Shown here one piece after another: positions 26,958-34,481 of a stretch of 64,000 nucleotides of DNA. The stretch's first letter is position 1; each line of letters starts with the position of its first letter. The notes beneath the pieces were generated by a model that saw only the letters and a list, made by a program, of their open reading frames with translations, was not told where the DNA came from and ran no database searches. The DNA is from Lacisediminihabitans sp040549525. GTDB taxonomy: Bacteria; Actinomycetota; Actinomycetes; Actinomycetales; Microbacteriaceae. Location of the stretch: the NCBI RefSeq assembly GCF_040549525.1, contig NZ_JBEPTM010000005.1:211163-275162 (forward strand), written 5' to 3'. Made by a program: the position numbers and the translations under genes.

Positions 26958-27293
26958 TCAGTCGTGACGTTCGGTGCGGTCCTTTTCGGTCTCGGAGAGC
27001 TCCGAATCGGTGTACTCGCCCTCGTGCTCGGATGACTCCGAGCGATCCGAGGTGTGCGATCCGTCCGCGAACTCTTCGTCGGTGAACTTGCCGTCCGGCT
27101 CGTGTTCGTCGCGAGCGTCTCCTGCGTTGTCAGTCATTCTTCCTCCGCTGTCCTCTGGGGTGGTGTCGTCGTCATTGCCGTGAGCGCTGTCTCCCTGCTC
27201 TGAGCCGGGAGCCACGAGGTCTGCGTCGGCGGGCATCTCGCCGTCGCCGTAGACCGCATCGGCTTTCGCGTGATCGGTTGATGGACCGCTCAT
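26958..27293 (-). CDS. Small highly acidic low-complexity protein
   Basis: 111-aa protein of unknown function, dominated by Asp, Glu, Ser, Thr and Gly, with almost no hydrophobic residues. It is surely disordered. The repeated pattern around EYTDSEL, KFTDEEFADG and SEHEGEYTD recurs along the C-terminal half, and a basic end (RTERHD) closes it. ATG 27293 is chosen because GAAGGAGA sits 7 bp upstream; an ATG at 27299 is too close to that SD. Such proteins are common in Microbacteriaceae without assigned function. Some resemble stress-response or DNA-mimic proteins, but nothing shows that here. Confidence 0.65.
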   Translation of the reverse strand: MSGPSTDHAKADAVYGDGEMPADADLVAPGSEQGDSAHGNDDDTTPEDSGGRMTDNAGDARDEHEPDGKFTDEEFADGSHTSDRSESSEHEGEYTDSELSETEKDRTERHD

Positions 27294-27488
27294 AGGCATT
27301 CTCCTTCTACGACCGCGTCGACACTGTCGCACTCCCACGATAGACAGGGCGAGGGCGATTACTAGCCCCCATTGCGGAATTGTCGCCGCACGAGAGGGCC
27401 CGATCCAGAATTCTCACAGGCGAGGAATGTCGTGCGGATGCCGTGGGCCACCGTAGGCTTTTGCGGTGGCCTCCGACCGGTGTGCCCT

Positions 27489-28205
27489 ATGGGCGAGTCG
27501 AGCGGGATCCCAGTGATCAGAGTCATCAGTTACAACCTGCGAAAGAACCACGCCAGCGGCGAGCTCGTGGAGCTCGTGCAGAGGTTCAACCCGGATGTTC
27601 TGTGCCTGCAGGAATGCGACACCACGGACCTGCCCGCGGATGTCGGACACCTCCATCTTGCGGATTCCACCAAGCGCAACAGGCTCGGCCTCGCGGTCTA
27701 TTTCCGCACCGACCGTTTCAGCGCGCTCGAGACCCAGGCCTTCTCGCTCAAGAAGTCCCTGCACGACATGGTGCTGAAGCCCGCGCACGAAAGGCTGATC
27801 GGCACGCGGTTGGTCGACCACGAGACCGATCGTGAGCTCGTGGTGGCCTCGTTCCACGCCGCTCCGCTCACCGCGCGCAATTCGCTGCGCCGGGAGCAGA
27901 TTCGTGCGGCTCACGAGCTGCTGCTCACCCTCGGACACGGTCTTCCCACCCTGATGGTCGGCGACTACAACTATCCGCTGTTCACTAACTCACTCACCCA
28001 GAAGGTGAATGAATCGGGCTATGACCTGTCCCTCAGCGATCGCCGCACCTATACGCGGTACAAGTTCTTCCGCGGTCACTTCGACTTCGCGACCTCCGTT
28101 GGCCTGGGCATCGACAATGTCGAGACTCTGCAGCGCGGGGCATCCGACCACATGCCGATCATGGTGAGCGCGTCGTACCGCGAGAATGCGGTTGCCACTC
28201 TCTAG
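27489..28205 (+). CDS. EEP-superfamily hydrolase (second copy type)
   Basis: About 238-aa Mg2+-dependent phosphodiesterase-like protein, cytosolic. Motifs: VISYNLRKN (Asn), DVLCLQECD (metal Glu), VASFHAAPL (His), MVGDYNYPLF (Asp/Asn, with Tyr in place of the usual Phe), and ASDHMPIMV (terminal Asp-His). This is shorter and more divergent than the EEP gene at 1440. The start is uncertain: ATG 27489 or GTG 27513 (the latter with GGGAT upstream). The long upstream open frame lacks similarity. It is divergent from the acidic-protein gene. Confidence 0.8.
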   Translation: MGESSGIPVIRVISYNLRKNHASGELVELVQRFNPDVLCLQECDTTDLPADVGHLHLADSTKRNRLGLAVYFRTDRFSALETQAFSLKKSLHDMVLKPAHERLIGTRLVDHETDRELVVASFHAAPLTARNSLRREQIRAAHELLLTLGHGLPTLMVGDYNYPLFTNSLTQKVNESGYDLSLSDRRTYTRYKFFRGHFDFATSVGLGIDNVETLQRGASDHMPIMVSASYRENAVATL

Positions 28206-28350
28206 CCTTCACACTCTTCTCGGGTGGGCGACATCCCCTGCACGTCCCGGCCTCGTACGCAAGCCCTTTGACGGCGGCGTCCGCAGGGGGTTTGCTGGTG
28301 AGCAGCGCACGAATCGCGCACACCACTTGTCGCACCGGCGGAGGAATTCC

Positions 28351-28632
28351 ATGCGCTATTCACACCAGGCCCAGTTGAGCGAGATCAGCGAGCTTCCCGC
28401 CCTCGGGGAGCCCCCGGTCACCTTCTGGAGCGGAAACCTGCGCCACGCCATCGCCGTGCAGGATGGCGGGAGCTGGTCCCTTCTCGAATCCTCCGGATCG
28501 CTCGTGGGGGAGTTCGTCAGCGAGGATGCGGGGTTCGCGGTCGTCGACGACGAGAACGGGGAGCGGGAGCGGTTCGAGACCTGGAGGTCCGCCGTGCGCC
28601 ACATCCTGCGCCGCGGCCTTCGCGCGGCCTGA
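28351..28632 (+). CDS. Small hypothetical protein (93 aa)
   Basis: I do not recognise a family. ATG 28351 is preceded by an excellent SD (CGGAGGAATTCC) and so is a real start. The protein is compact and beta-rich: PPVTFWSGNLRHAIAV, GSWSLLESSGSLVGEFV and GFAVVDDENGERERFETW, then an Arg-rich helix RSAVRHILRRGLRAA. No signal peptide or TM segment is present. A 145-bp gap separates it from the EEP gene, so it probably has its own promoter. It ends at a hairpin facing the DUF2269 gene. Confidence 0.7.
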   Translation: MRYSHQAQLSEISELPALGEPPVTFWSGNLRHAIAVQDGGSWSLLESSGSLVGEFVSEDAGFAVVDDENGERERFETWRSAVRHILRRGLRAA

Positions 28633-28640
28633 CTCCCGTA

Positions 28641-28665
28641 GCCCCCCGTCGCCGGCCGGCCGCGG
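28641..28665. terminator. GC-rich hairpin between convergent genes
   Basis: CCCCCG at the left and CGGGG at the right enclose the self-complementary CCGGCCGG core, between the stops of the 93-aa gene and the DUF2269 gene. Confidence 0.45.
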
Positions 28666-28684
28666 GGTGCAGCAGGAGACGGTC

Positions 28685-29143
28685 CTAGGGCCTCCAGACC
28701 ATCAGCACCACCACGGCGACCAGCAGCAGGCTCGCGAGGCCGGAGCCACCGGCGATCGCACCGTAGCCGGCGGGACGACCGGAAGGGACTGCGCCGTCAG
28801 AGCCGCTCGCCTCTGAGACGCCGGCGGCGACTCGTTTCATCGCCGGAACGGTGACGAAGAGGTTGATCCCGAGGGCGAGCACGTACAGCACGATCGAGCC
28901 GATGATCCAGCCCGACGCGAAGCTGAAGTGATCCTTCGGATCGCTCATCCCCAGCACGGCGAAACCGAGCACGAACACGATGAGCGAGAGCAGCGTGAAG
29001 GTGGATGTCGCGCGGGCCAGAGACTGCACCTGCGCCCCGTTCCCGGCGCGGGCCGCACGCATGGCAGTCATCGGCAGAATCGCCATCGGACCGATGATGA
29101 AGACGGCGGAGACGACGTGGAGAACATTGAACAGGGTGTCCAT
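28685..29143 (-). CDS. DUF2269-family membrane protein
   Basis: 152-aa integral membrane protein with four hydrophobic helices (about 1-22, 45-68, 75-100 and 130-150). The first contains LFNVLHVVSAVFIIGPM, the usual opening of DUF2269 (PF10027), which includes a conserved His. The family resembles CopD-like or cytochrome-b561-like small membrane proteins, and its function is unknown. ATG 29143 follows AAAGGT. It lies 32 bp downstream of the Usp gene on the same strand, so the two are probably co-transcribed from the promoter region that holds the DosR-like box at 30111. Confidence 0.8.
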   Translation of the reverse strand: MDTLFNVLHVVSAVFIIGPMAILPMTAMRAARAGNGAQVQSLARATSTFTLLSLIVFVLGFAVLGMSDPKDHFSFASGWIIGSIVLYVLALGINLFVTVPAMKRVAAGVSEASGSDGAVPSGRPAGYGAIAGGSGLASLLLVAVVVLMVWRP

Positions 29144-29175
29144 GGTGACCTTTCGGAAGTGAAGTCGAAGCGGAT

Positions 29176-30027
29176 TCAGGCGACGGCCGGGAGCACAGCA
29201 GGGGGCACGATCGCGATCGGGCACTGCAGGTGCATCACCAGTTCATGACCGACCGAGCCCAGCATCCACTCTGCCAGCCCGTGACGATGATGAGTGCCAA
29301 CCACGACGAGTTCCATCTTCTGCGCGCCACCCTGGAGCGCAAGGGACGGGGTCGCATAGCTGAGTTTCTGCCGCAGCGAGAGCGTCCCGTGGCGGCTCGC
29401 GACGGAGGATGCAGCGGAGGCGAGCAGTTCGGCATGTGCTTCGTGGATCGCCTGCTCGACGGTGCCCGCCCCCAGCAGTTGAGGGGTCACCATCGGCGGC
29501 AGCTCCCACGCGCGCACCATCAGCAGCTCCCGGCCGAGACGTTCGGCCTCAGCGGCGGCGAACTCCTGGGCTCTCTCGGAGGTGGGTTCATCGACTCCGA
29601 CCACCACCGGACCGGTCGAGGGGCGCCAGCCGACCGGAACGATGATCACGGGACACGCGCTGCGAGCTGCGATCGCCAGTGGCACTGTGGCGCCCAACAG
29701 CCCGGCAAGCCGTCCGACCTCGTGAGATCCGATGACCATGAGATCGGCGCTCTTCGATTCGCGAGCGAGCCGGTCGACGGCATCTCCCCGGAGCAACGCC
29801 ATCTCGACCTTCCCTCGCGGTGCCACCGCCGAAAAGCGGGCCGCGGCCCTCCCGAGGGCCTGCGCCGCCTGAAGTTGTGTGAGCGAATTCCTGCGGGAGG
29901 TGCCGGACTCGTCGATCGTGACCAGCCGCACGTCCACCGCGGTGGTCGACGCTCGGGCGAGCGTCCACTCGAGGGCCACCGCACTCGCGATCCCACCGTC
30001 GATGGCAAGGATGATTCTCTCGGGCAT
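29176..30027 (-). CDS. Universal stress protein, tandem Usp domains
   Basis: 283-aa protein with two UspA folds, cytosolic. Domain 1 (about 1-135) starts ERIILAIDGGIASAVALEW and ends with the nucleotide-loop-like region MVIGSHEVGRLAGLLG. Domain 2 (about 140-280) starts VVVGVDEPTSERAQEF and carries VVVGTHHRHGLAEWMLG, a G-2x-G-9x-G-like ATP motif. The two-domain layout is that of the DosR-regulon Usps of mycobacteria. A DosR-like box is 84 bp upstream of the ATG. The DUF2269 gene follows closely. Confidence 0.92.
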   Translation of the reverse strand: MPERIILAIDGGIASAVALEWTLARASTTAVDVRLVTIDESGTSRRNSLTQLQAAQALGRAAARFSAVAPRGKVEMALLRGDAVDRLARESKSADLMVIGSHEVGRLAGLLGATVPLAIAARSACPVIIVPVGWRPSTGPVVVGVDEPTSERAQEFAAAEAERLGRELLMVRAWELPPMVTPQLLGAGTVEQAIHEAHAELLASAASSVASRHGTLSLRQKLSYATPSLALQGGAQKMELVVVGTHHRHGLAEWMLGSVGHELVMHLQCPIAIVPPAVLPAVA

Positions 30028-30110
30028 TGCCGGACGATCCTTCCGCAGCGGGCATCCGCCTGGCTGACGGGAGCGTGTACTCAGGATGCCGAGGGTGACA
30101 GCTCTGCCCC

Positions 30111-30124
30111 GGGACTAAAGACCC
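30111..30124 (-). promoter_or_regulatory. DosR/DevR-like box upstream of Usp
   Basis: GGGACTAAAGACCC matches GGGACTWWAGTCCC at 13 of 14 positions. It sits between the MarR stop (30167) and the Usp start (30027), 84 bp upstream of the latter. Confidence 0.7.
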
Positions 30125-30166
30125 CCGACTGCCTCAGCGGCGCCCCCGCTCCGGCGAGGCCCTCAG

Positions 30167-30628
30167 CTAGGAGGCCACGGCCTCGATGGAGGCGAGTTGC
30201 TCCGCAACCGACAGGAGCAGCGCCGAACAGGCGCGGAGGTCTTCCTCCTTGAGACCTTCGGTGGCGATTCCGATCGAGCTTTCGAACTCGCGGTAGTGCT
30301 GTTTCATGAGTTCGTCCGCAGCGGGGGTGAGCTCGAGGAACAGGCTGCGCCGATCGCTCGGATGGTCGACCCGGCGCATCAGTTGCGCCTCGACGAGCCG
30401 GGTGGAGATCGCCGTGACGGCGCCGGTGGTCATCTCCATCGACTCAGCGAGCTCTTTCGGGGTCACGCTCCCCGCCTCGGCCACCCGGGACAGGGCACGA
30501 AGCTCACTGCCGGTCACGCCGGCCTCACGCGAGATGCGGTGGCGGTTGCTGTCGAGCGCTCGCAGAAAAACGAGCGCGGCGGCGGGGAATCCGTCGAGCG
30601 TATGGGCGGACCCGAACTGCTTGTACAT
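30167..30628 (-). CDS. MarR-family transcriptional regulator
   Basis: 153-aa winged-helix regulator. The helix-turn-helix lies at about 45-85 (VTGSELRALSRVAEAGSVTP, ending TPKELAESMEMTTGAVTAI), and the wing is MRRVDHPSDRRSLFLELTPA, with the classic D-x-R. Short N- and C-terminal helices make the dimer. MarR proteins usually repress nearby or divergent genes in response to aromatic or oxidising ligands. It is divergent from the TetR-family gene (about 150 bp between starts). The ligand is unknown. It is separated from the Usp gene by a DosR-like box, so it is probably not one unit with it. Confidence 0.9.
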   Translation of the reverse strand: MYKQFGSAHTLDGFPAAALVFLRALDSNRHRISREAGVTGSELRALSRVAEAGSVTPKELAESMEMTTGAVTAISTRLVEAQLMRRVDHPSDRRSLFLELTPAADELMKQHYREFESSIGIATEGLKEEDLRACSALLLSVAEQLASIEAVAS

Positions 30629-30779
30629 GAGAACCCCTATCTATCGAGTCGTCAGATCCGGATGCTCCCGGGCGCAACTCGAAGTGTACGTTTGTCAAGG
30701 TCTAGTATTTCATACGCTGAATGGCTTGTACTTTGAGATGTGTATGCGCCGCCGGCTCGCGGCGATCGAAAGGAATCCG

Positions 30780-31559
30780 ATGCTTTCGTCAGAGGACACT
30801 CCCGCCGCGACCCTGAGGCGGCCCGCTGAACTCGCGCTGGACGCGAGAGAGGTTGCGCTGAGCACATCACTGCGAGAACGCCTCAGCGATGCGGCCTACC
30901 CCCTGTTCATCCGTCGAGGAGTGCGGGATGTCAGCCTGCATGACATCGAGCGCGCCGCGGGTGTCGACGCAGACGAGCTCGCCTCGGTGTACGCCTCCCG
31001 GGATGAGGCCGCCGCTGAGTTCCTCGCTCGACACGCCCGTGACTGGACCGTCGGCACCGTCGAAGCCGGAGCGCGTGCGCGCGGAAACACCGCGGAGGAA
31101 CGACTTCTCGCCATCTTCGACGTGTTCGACGAATGGTTTCATCGCGAGGACTTCGAGGCGTGCTCGTTCATCAGCGTCATGCTCGAGATGGGTGCGAAGC
31201 ATCCGCTCGGCAAGGCCTGCATCGAATATCTCGGGCAGAGTCGCCAGATCGTGACGGCCCTCGCCGAGGAGATGGGACTGCCAGAGCCTGACCAGTTTGC
31301 ACGCTCCTGGCACATCCTGATGAAGGGCTCGATCATCGCGGCAGCCGAGGGGGATCTCCGTGCCGCCCGGCACGCCCAGACCATGGCGCGAGCCCTGATC
31401 CGTGAGCACCGGGAGGTCGGGCTCACCCAGACGGACGGCACCGGGGTCGAGTGGAGCGAGTGGGATGACGTGCTCAGCGATCAGGACTCACCCAGAAGCT
31501 CCGGCGGAGTCTCCGGCCTCGAGGCAGACGCTGCCTTCGAATTCGAGTACGGCCTGTGA
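30780..31559 (+). CDS. TetR-family transcriptional regulator
   Basis: 259-aa regulator. The HTH (about 30-75) reads AAYPLFIRRGVRDVSLHDIE, then RAAGVDADELASVYASRDE, the TetR layout though somewhat divergent. A ligand/dimer domain follows, with FDVFDEWFHREDFEACSFI, a pattern seen in AcrR-like proteins. The C-terminal 60 residues are acidic. ATG 30780 is preceded by GAAAGGAA at ideal spacing. The longer open frame is antisense to the MarR gene and is ignored. It is divergent from the MarR gene, and the two may cross-regulate. Confidence 0.85.
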   Translation: MLSSEDTPAATLRRPAELALDAREVALSTSLRERLSDAAYPLFIRRGVRDVSLHDIERAAGVDADELASVYASRDEAAAEFLARHARDWTVGTVEAGARARGNTAEERLLAIFDVFDEWFHREDFEACSFISVMLEMGAKHPLGKACIEYLGQSRQIVTALAEEMGLPEPDQFARSWHILMKGSIIAAAEGDLRAARHAQTMARALIREHREVGLTQTDGTGVEWSEWDDVLSDQDSPRSSGGVSGLEADAAFEFEYGL

Positions 31560-31580
31560 GCAGACACCGCTTCTGGTGAA

Positions 31581-31600
31581 CTGAGCTGAGCTGAGCTGAG
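31581..31600 (+). repeat. CTGAG pentanucleotide repeat, 4 units
   Basis: Four perfect CTGAG units follow the TetR stop codon. This is a short microsatellite, possibly prone to slippage, in non-coding DNA. Confidence 0.8.
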
Positions 31601-31617
31601 CCTCGCTGAGGGGGGTG

Positions 31618-31644
31618 CTGGAGGCCATCCCGAACGGCCTCCAG
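31618..31644. terminator. Hairpin between TetR and ApbE genes
   Basis: CTGGAGGCC (31618-31626) and GGCCTCCAG (31636-31644) give a perfect 9-bp stem with a 9-nt loop between convergent genes. Confidence 0.65.
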
Positions 31645-31725
31645 CGGCGCCGCCCAAGGCGCACTGGATATCCTAGCTGTTCTCACTTAGGTATCTAGCT
31701 GCTCAATCAGTGAGACACCTCAGTG

Positions 31726-32490
31726 TCAGGAAATTCCCGGCTCAAGCCGCTCGAGAGCGGCACTGAGGCCCGGGGTTGCGGCGAGCGAACCGTCGCGGGC
31801 GACAGTGAGCACATCGATCGACCAGCGCTCGACGAACGAGGCGAGGGCGTCCGGTCCTCCAGCGATGATGGCGGTGGCGAGTACGTCGGCCGTCTCGATG
31901 TCGTCGGCCACGACAGTCACCTGGAGATAGCTCCGGTCGATCGCGGTGGCTGTCCAGATGTGATCGCCGCGTTCCGCGCTCCCGGAGGTGGCGACGGCAT
32001 GGCGGCTGCCGTCAACCGGGATGCTGAAGAGGAGAGCGTTGCGGTCAGCGGGATCGACCACACCGACTCGCCAGGGCGAGCCGTCCGGTTGATTGCCCGC
32101 GCAGAGCACATCGCCGCCCGCATTCAGGCACCAGTCCGAGAACCCCCGGTCGAGCAGTTCGTCCGCCGCCGCCTGCATCGCCAGTGCCTTGACTGTGCCG
32201 TTCAGGTCGATGACGCCATCGGGACGGTGAGGGGTGAATGCTCCGCCGGTGTCGTCCCGCCACCGAAGGGCGGAGGCATAGGTCGACCTCAACTCGTCGC
32301 TCGATGCGGTCAGTGCTAGCTGCCCGCTCGCCACGCGGGAGAGTTCGGAATCCACAGCGTAGAGGCTGAAGCGCTCGTCGAATGCGCTGAAGTGCCGCGT
32401 GACCGCTGTCACGGCATCCGCGACACCGGGTGCGTCCGCGATGGCGAGGGACACGACGGTGCCCATCGTCTCGAAGACGTGTGAACCCAC
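31726..32490 (-). CDS. apbE: FAD:protein FMN transferase (ApbE)
   Basis: 254-aa enzyme that moves FMN from FAD onto a Thr of extracytoplasmic proteins through a phosphoester bond. Family marks: HVFETMGTVVSLAI at the start (the conserved MGT), the FD-containing ERFSLYAVDSELSR, GGAFTPHRP, and DLNGTVKALAM and NAGGDVLCAG at the active site; the Mg2+ site is VATSGSAERGDHIW. GTG 32490, 4 bp after the FMN-binding protein's stop, fits the operon, whereas ATG 32565 would overlap that gene. There is no lipobox, so the location is unclear. Its natural substrate is the preceding gene product. Confidence 0.9.
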   Translation of the reverse strand: MGSHVFETMGTVVSLAIADAPGVADAVTAVTRHFSAFDERFSLYAVDSELSRVASGQLALTASSDELRSTYASALRWRDDTGGAFTPHRPDGVIDLNGTVKALAMQAAADELLDRGFSDWCLNAGGDVLCAGNQPDGSPWRVGVVDPADRNALLFSIPVDGSRHAVATSGSAERGDHIWTATAIDRSYLQVTVVADDIETADVLATAIIAGGPDALASFVERWSIDVLTVARDGSLAATPGLSAALERLEPGIS

Positions 32491-32494
32491 GAAC

Positions 32495-32998
32495 TCAGAT
32501 CCCGGCCTGGTCGAGAGCGGACTGCAGCGAGGTGAGGTAGGCGTCGCTGGTATAGGTTGCGCCACCGACCGAGGAGACCTGCGAGGACTGGGAGCTGAGC
32601 ACTTCGGACCGCAGAATCGGAGCCGCGTAGTTGCTGATCTGCACCGAGCGCCCGCCGTTGTCGGTGAGGTGCAGCGGCGTGACGTTGGTGATCTTGCCGT
32701 TCGCCACCACCACCTTCACCTGCACGTTGCCGAAAGGCGTGCTGACATCGGATCCCGTGAACGTGCCGCTCTTCGCGGTGGTGGCTGGCGCGGCGGCGGC
32801 CGGGGCGGTCGTGGTCGGAGCGGCCGAGGCCGCCGGTGCCGGCGCCGTGCCCGTGCTCGTTCCCGAGCTCGAACCTGTGCTCGTGCTGGCGGTGGGGCCT
32901 CCCGTCGCGGCGGTCACCGCGGCGGTGCCGGCCTGCCAGCCGACGACGAGGATGGCTACGGAGGCGAAGATGCCGCTGAGTGTTGCGCGTGTTCTCAC
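32495..32998 (-). CDS. FMN-binding domain protein, membrane-anchored
   Basis: 167-aa extracytoplasmic redox carrier. One N-terminal membrane helix (residues 8-30) is followed by a Thr/Ser/Ala/Pro-rich tether (35-77) and a C-terminal FMN_bind domain (78-167). The motif SSVGGATYTSDAY (around 142-154) matches the flavinylation site; Thr148 is the likely FMN attachment residue. GTG 32998 overlaps the stop of the ferric-reductase-like gene as GTGA, which implies translational coupling. ApbE follows directly. It would carry electrons from the membrane reductase to an external acceptor. Confidence 0.88.
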   Translation of the reverse strand: MRTRATLSGIFASVAILVVGWQAGTAAVTAATGGPTASTSTGSSSGTSTGTAPAPAASAAPTTTAPAAAAPATTAKSGTFTGSDVSTPFGNVQVKVVVANGKITNVTPLHLTDNGGRSVQISNYAAPILRSEVLSSQSSQVSSVGGATYTSDAYLTSLQSALDQAGI

Positions 32999-34416
32999 CA
33001 GTCGAACCTTTCTGTGTGGAGCTGATGCTCGGGAATTCCGGCACGTCGCGCATCGTTCTCGACCAGGTCGAGCCACGCGGTCGGGCCGCAGATATAGAGG
33101 TCGGAGTTGGCCAGGTCGGGAAACACGCTCTTCAGCGTGACTCCCCGGGAGGCATCGGCCTGGGGCATCCATCCCGGTCCGGACCGTGCTCGCTTGCCCA
33201 CCATCGTGTAGAGGCGGGCGCCCTTCTTGGCGGCGAGCTCGGAGATCTCGTTCCAGAGATAGGTCTCGTCCTGAGTGGACGCCCGCAGCAGGATCGTGGT
33301 CTCACCCGGCCGTACCTTCGAGTCTTCGAGGAATGCCCGCACCGGGGTGATGCCGATGCCCGCGACGACGATGGCCAGCTTGGGGGCGGTGCGTCCGGCA
33401 TCCGTGAACATGCCGTAGGGGCCCTCGAACGAGACCCGGGTTCCGGGTCGCACCGAACTGATGGCGCTGCTGCCGGTGCCGAGGTCACGCACGGTGATGC
33501 GAGCGCTCGTGTCGGTCGGAACGGACGAGAGGGAGATCGGATGCGAATGCCACCAGGTGCGTCCGGTCCAGAAGCGCCAGACGAAGAACTGGCCACCGGC
33601 CGACTCGAGCGATCGGAGGTTGCGACCGGAGAAGTGGATCGACACCACTCCCGGCGCCACCCTCTCCACCCGGGAGACCTGAAGGCGATGACGGAAGGTC
33701 GAGATCACCGGCTCGGCGAAGCGATAGGTGGCGATCGATCCGAAGGCGAGCACGTAGAGCGCAATCCAGTAGACCCGCTCGACGCTGCCTGCCGCGAGGA
33801 TGGCGCCGACGCTCAACTGGTGCGGCACCGCGACGAGCACCGCGACGTAGCTGAGCAGGTGCACGATGTGCCAGCCCTCGTAGCTGAATTTGCGACGCAC
33901 GGCCACCAGCGAGGTGATGACGACGGCGATGAGCAAGCCGAGGCCGATGAAGGCGAGCGGCATATCCGGGATGGCGAGCATCGGCCCGATCTCGGCGATC
34001 GGGTTGAAGCCGGAGTTCATCCCGTAGCCCACCATCAGGAGCACGCCGTGAGCGAGCAGCAGGTAGAGAGCGGGCTTTCCGAGCGAACGGTGCACGGCGA
34101 TCGCCCGGTCGTGACCGACGGTGCGGTCGATGACGGGGATGCGGGCGGCGAGCACGATCATCACGAGCACGAAGTCGGTGCCGATGAGGCCCGTGACGAT
34201 TCCGAGGCTCGTGATGGCATCCGCTACGGTGCCGAATTTGGCGGCCCCGCCGGTGGCGAGGAAGAGGGCGGCGGCCGCGGCACCGGATGCCCAGAGGGCG
34301 GTGACGAGCACGTCGGCGATGCGCGCGCGGCGCCGGTATTGCTTGCGCCGATCGGGCACCGCCACACGCGACGAGCCCGAGGGAACGGGGCGTCGGGTGG
34401 TGGTGTTTGCTGACAT
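32995..34416 (-). CDS. Ferric-reductase-like transmembrane flavocytochrome
   Basis: 473-aa membrane oxidoreductase. Six hydrophobic helices (about 40-240) form a ferric_reduct b-heme domain with repeated His (HRSLGKPALYLLLAHGVLL, and HIVHLLSYVAVLVAVPH). A FAD domain (about 255-350) has RFWTGRTWWHSHPISLSS, and an NAD(P) domain (about 350-473) has AIVVAGIGITPVRAFLED and YICGPTAWLDLV. It takes NAD(P)H electrons across the membrane. ATG 34416 follows AGAAG. It lies 65 bp after the histidine kinase and is coupled to the FMN-binding gene. Confidence 0.9.
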   Translation of the reverse strand: MSANTTTRRPVPSGSSRVAVPDRRKQYRRRARIADVLVTALWASGAAAAALFLATGGAAKFGTVADAITSLGIVTGLIGTDFVLVMIVLAARIPVIDRTVGHDRAIAVHRSLGKPALYLLLAHGVLLMVGYGMNSGFNPIAEIGPMLAIPDMPLAFIGLGLLIAVVITSLVAVRRKFSYEGWHIVHLLSYVAVLVAVPHQLSVGAILAAGSVERVYWIALYVLAFGSIATYRFAEPVISTFRHRLQVSRVERVAPGVVSIHFSGRNLRSLESAGGQFFVWRFWTGRTWWHSHPISLSSVPTDTSARITVRDLGTGSSAISSVRPGTRVSFEGPYGMFTDAGRTAPKLAIVVAGIGITPVRAFLEDSKVRPGETTILLRASTQDETYLWNEISELAAKKGARLYTMVGKRARSGPGWMPQADASRGVTLKSVFPDLANSDLYICGPTAWLDLVENDARRAGIPEHQLHTERFDW

Positions 34417-34481
34417 GACTACAGCTTCTGGTGGTTTGCTATGCGCTTGCCGTGAACGGGAGAGGACTCCCGCGTGAGTTC

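Noticed and set aside
34458..34471. GGGAGAGGACTCCC as a DosR box upstream of the flavocytochrome gene
   Set aside because: Only 8 of 14 positions match the DosR box, and the inverted repeat is too short to support a site.
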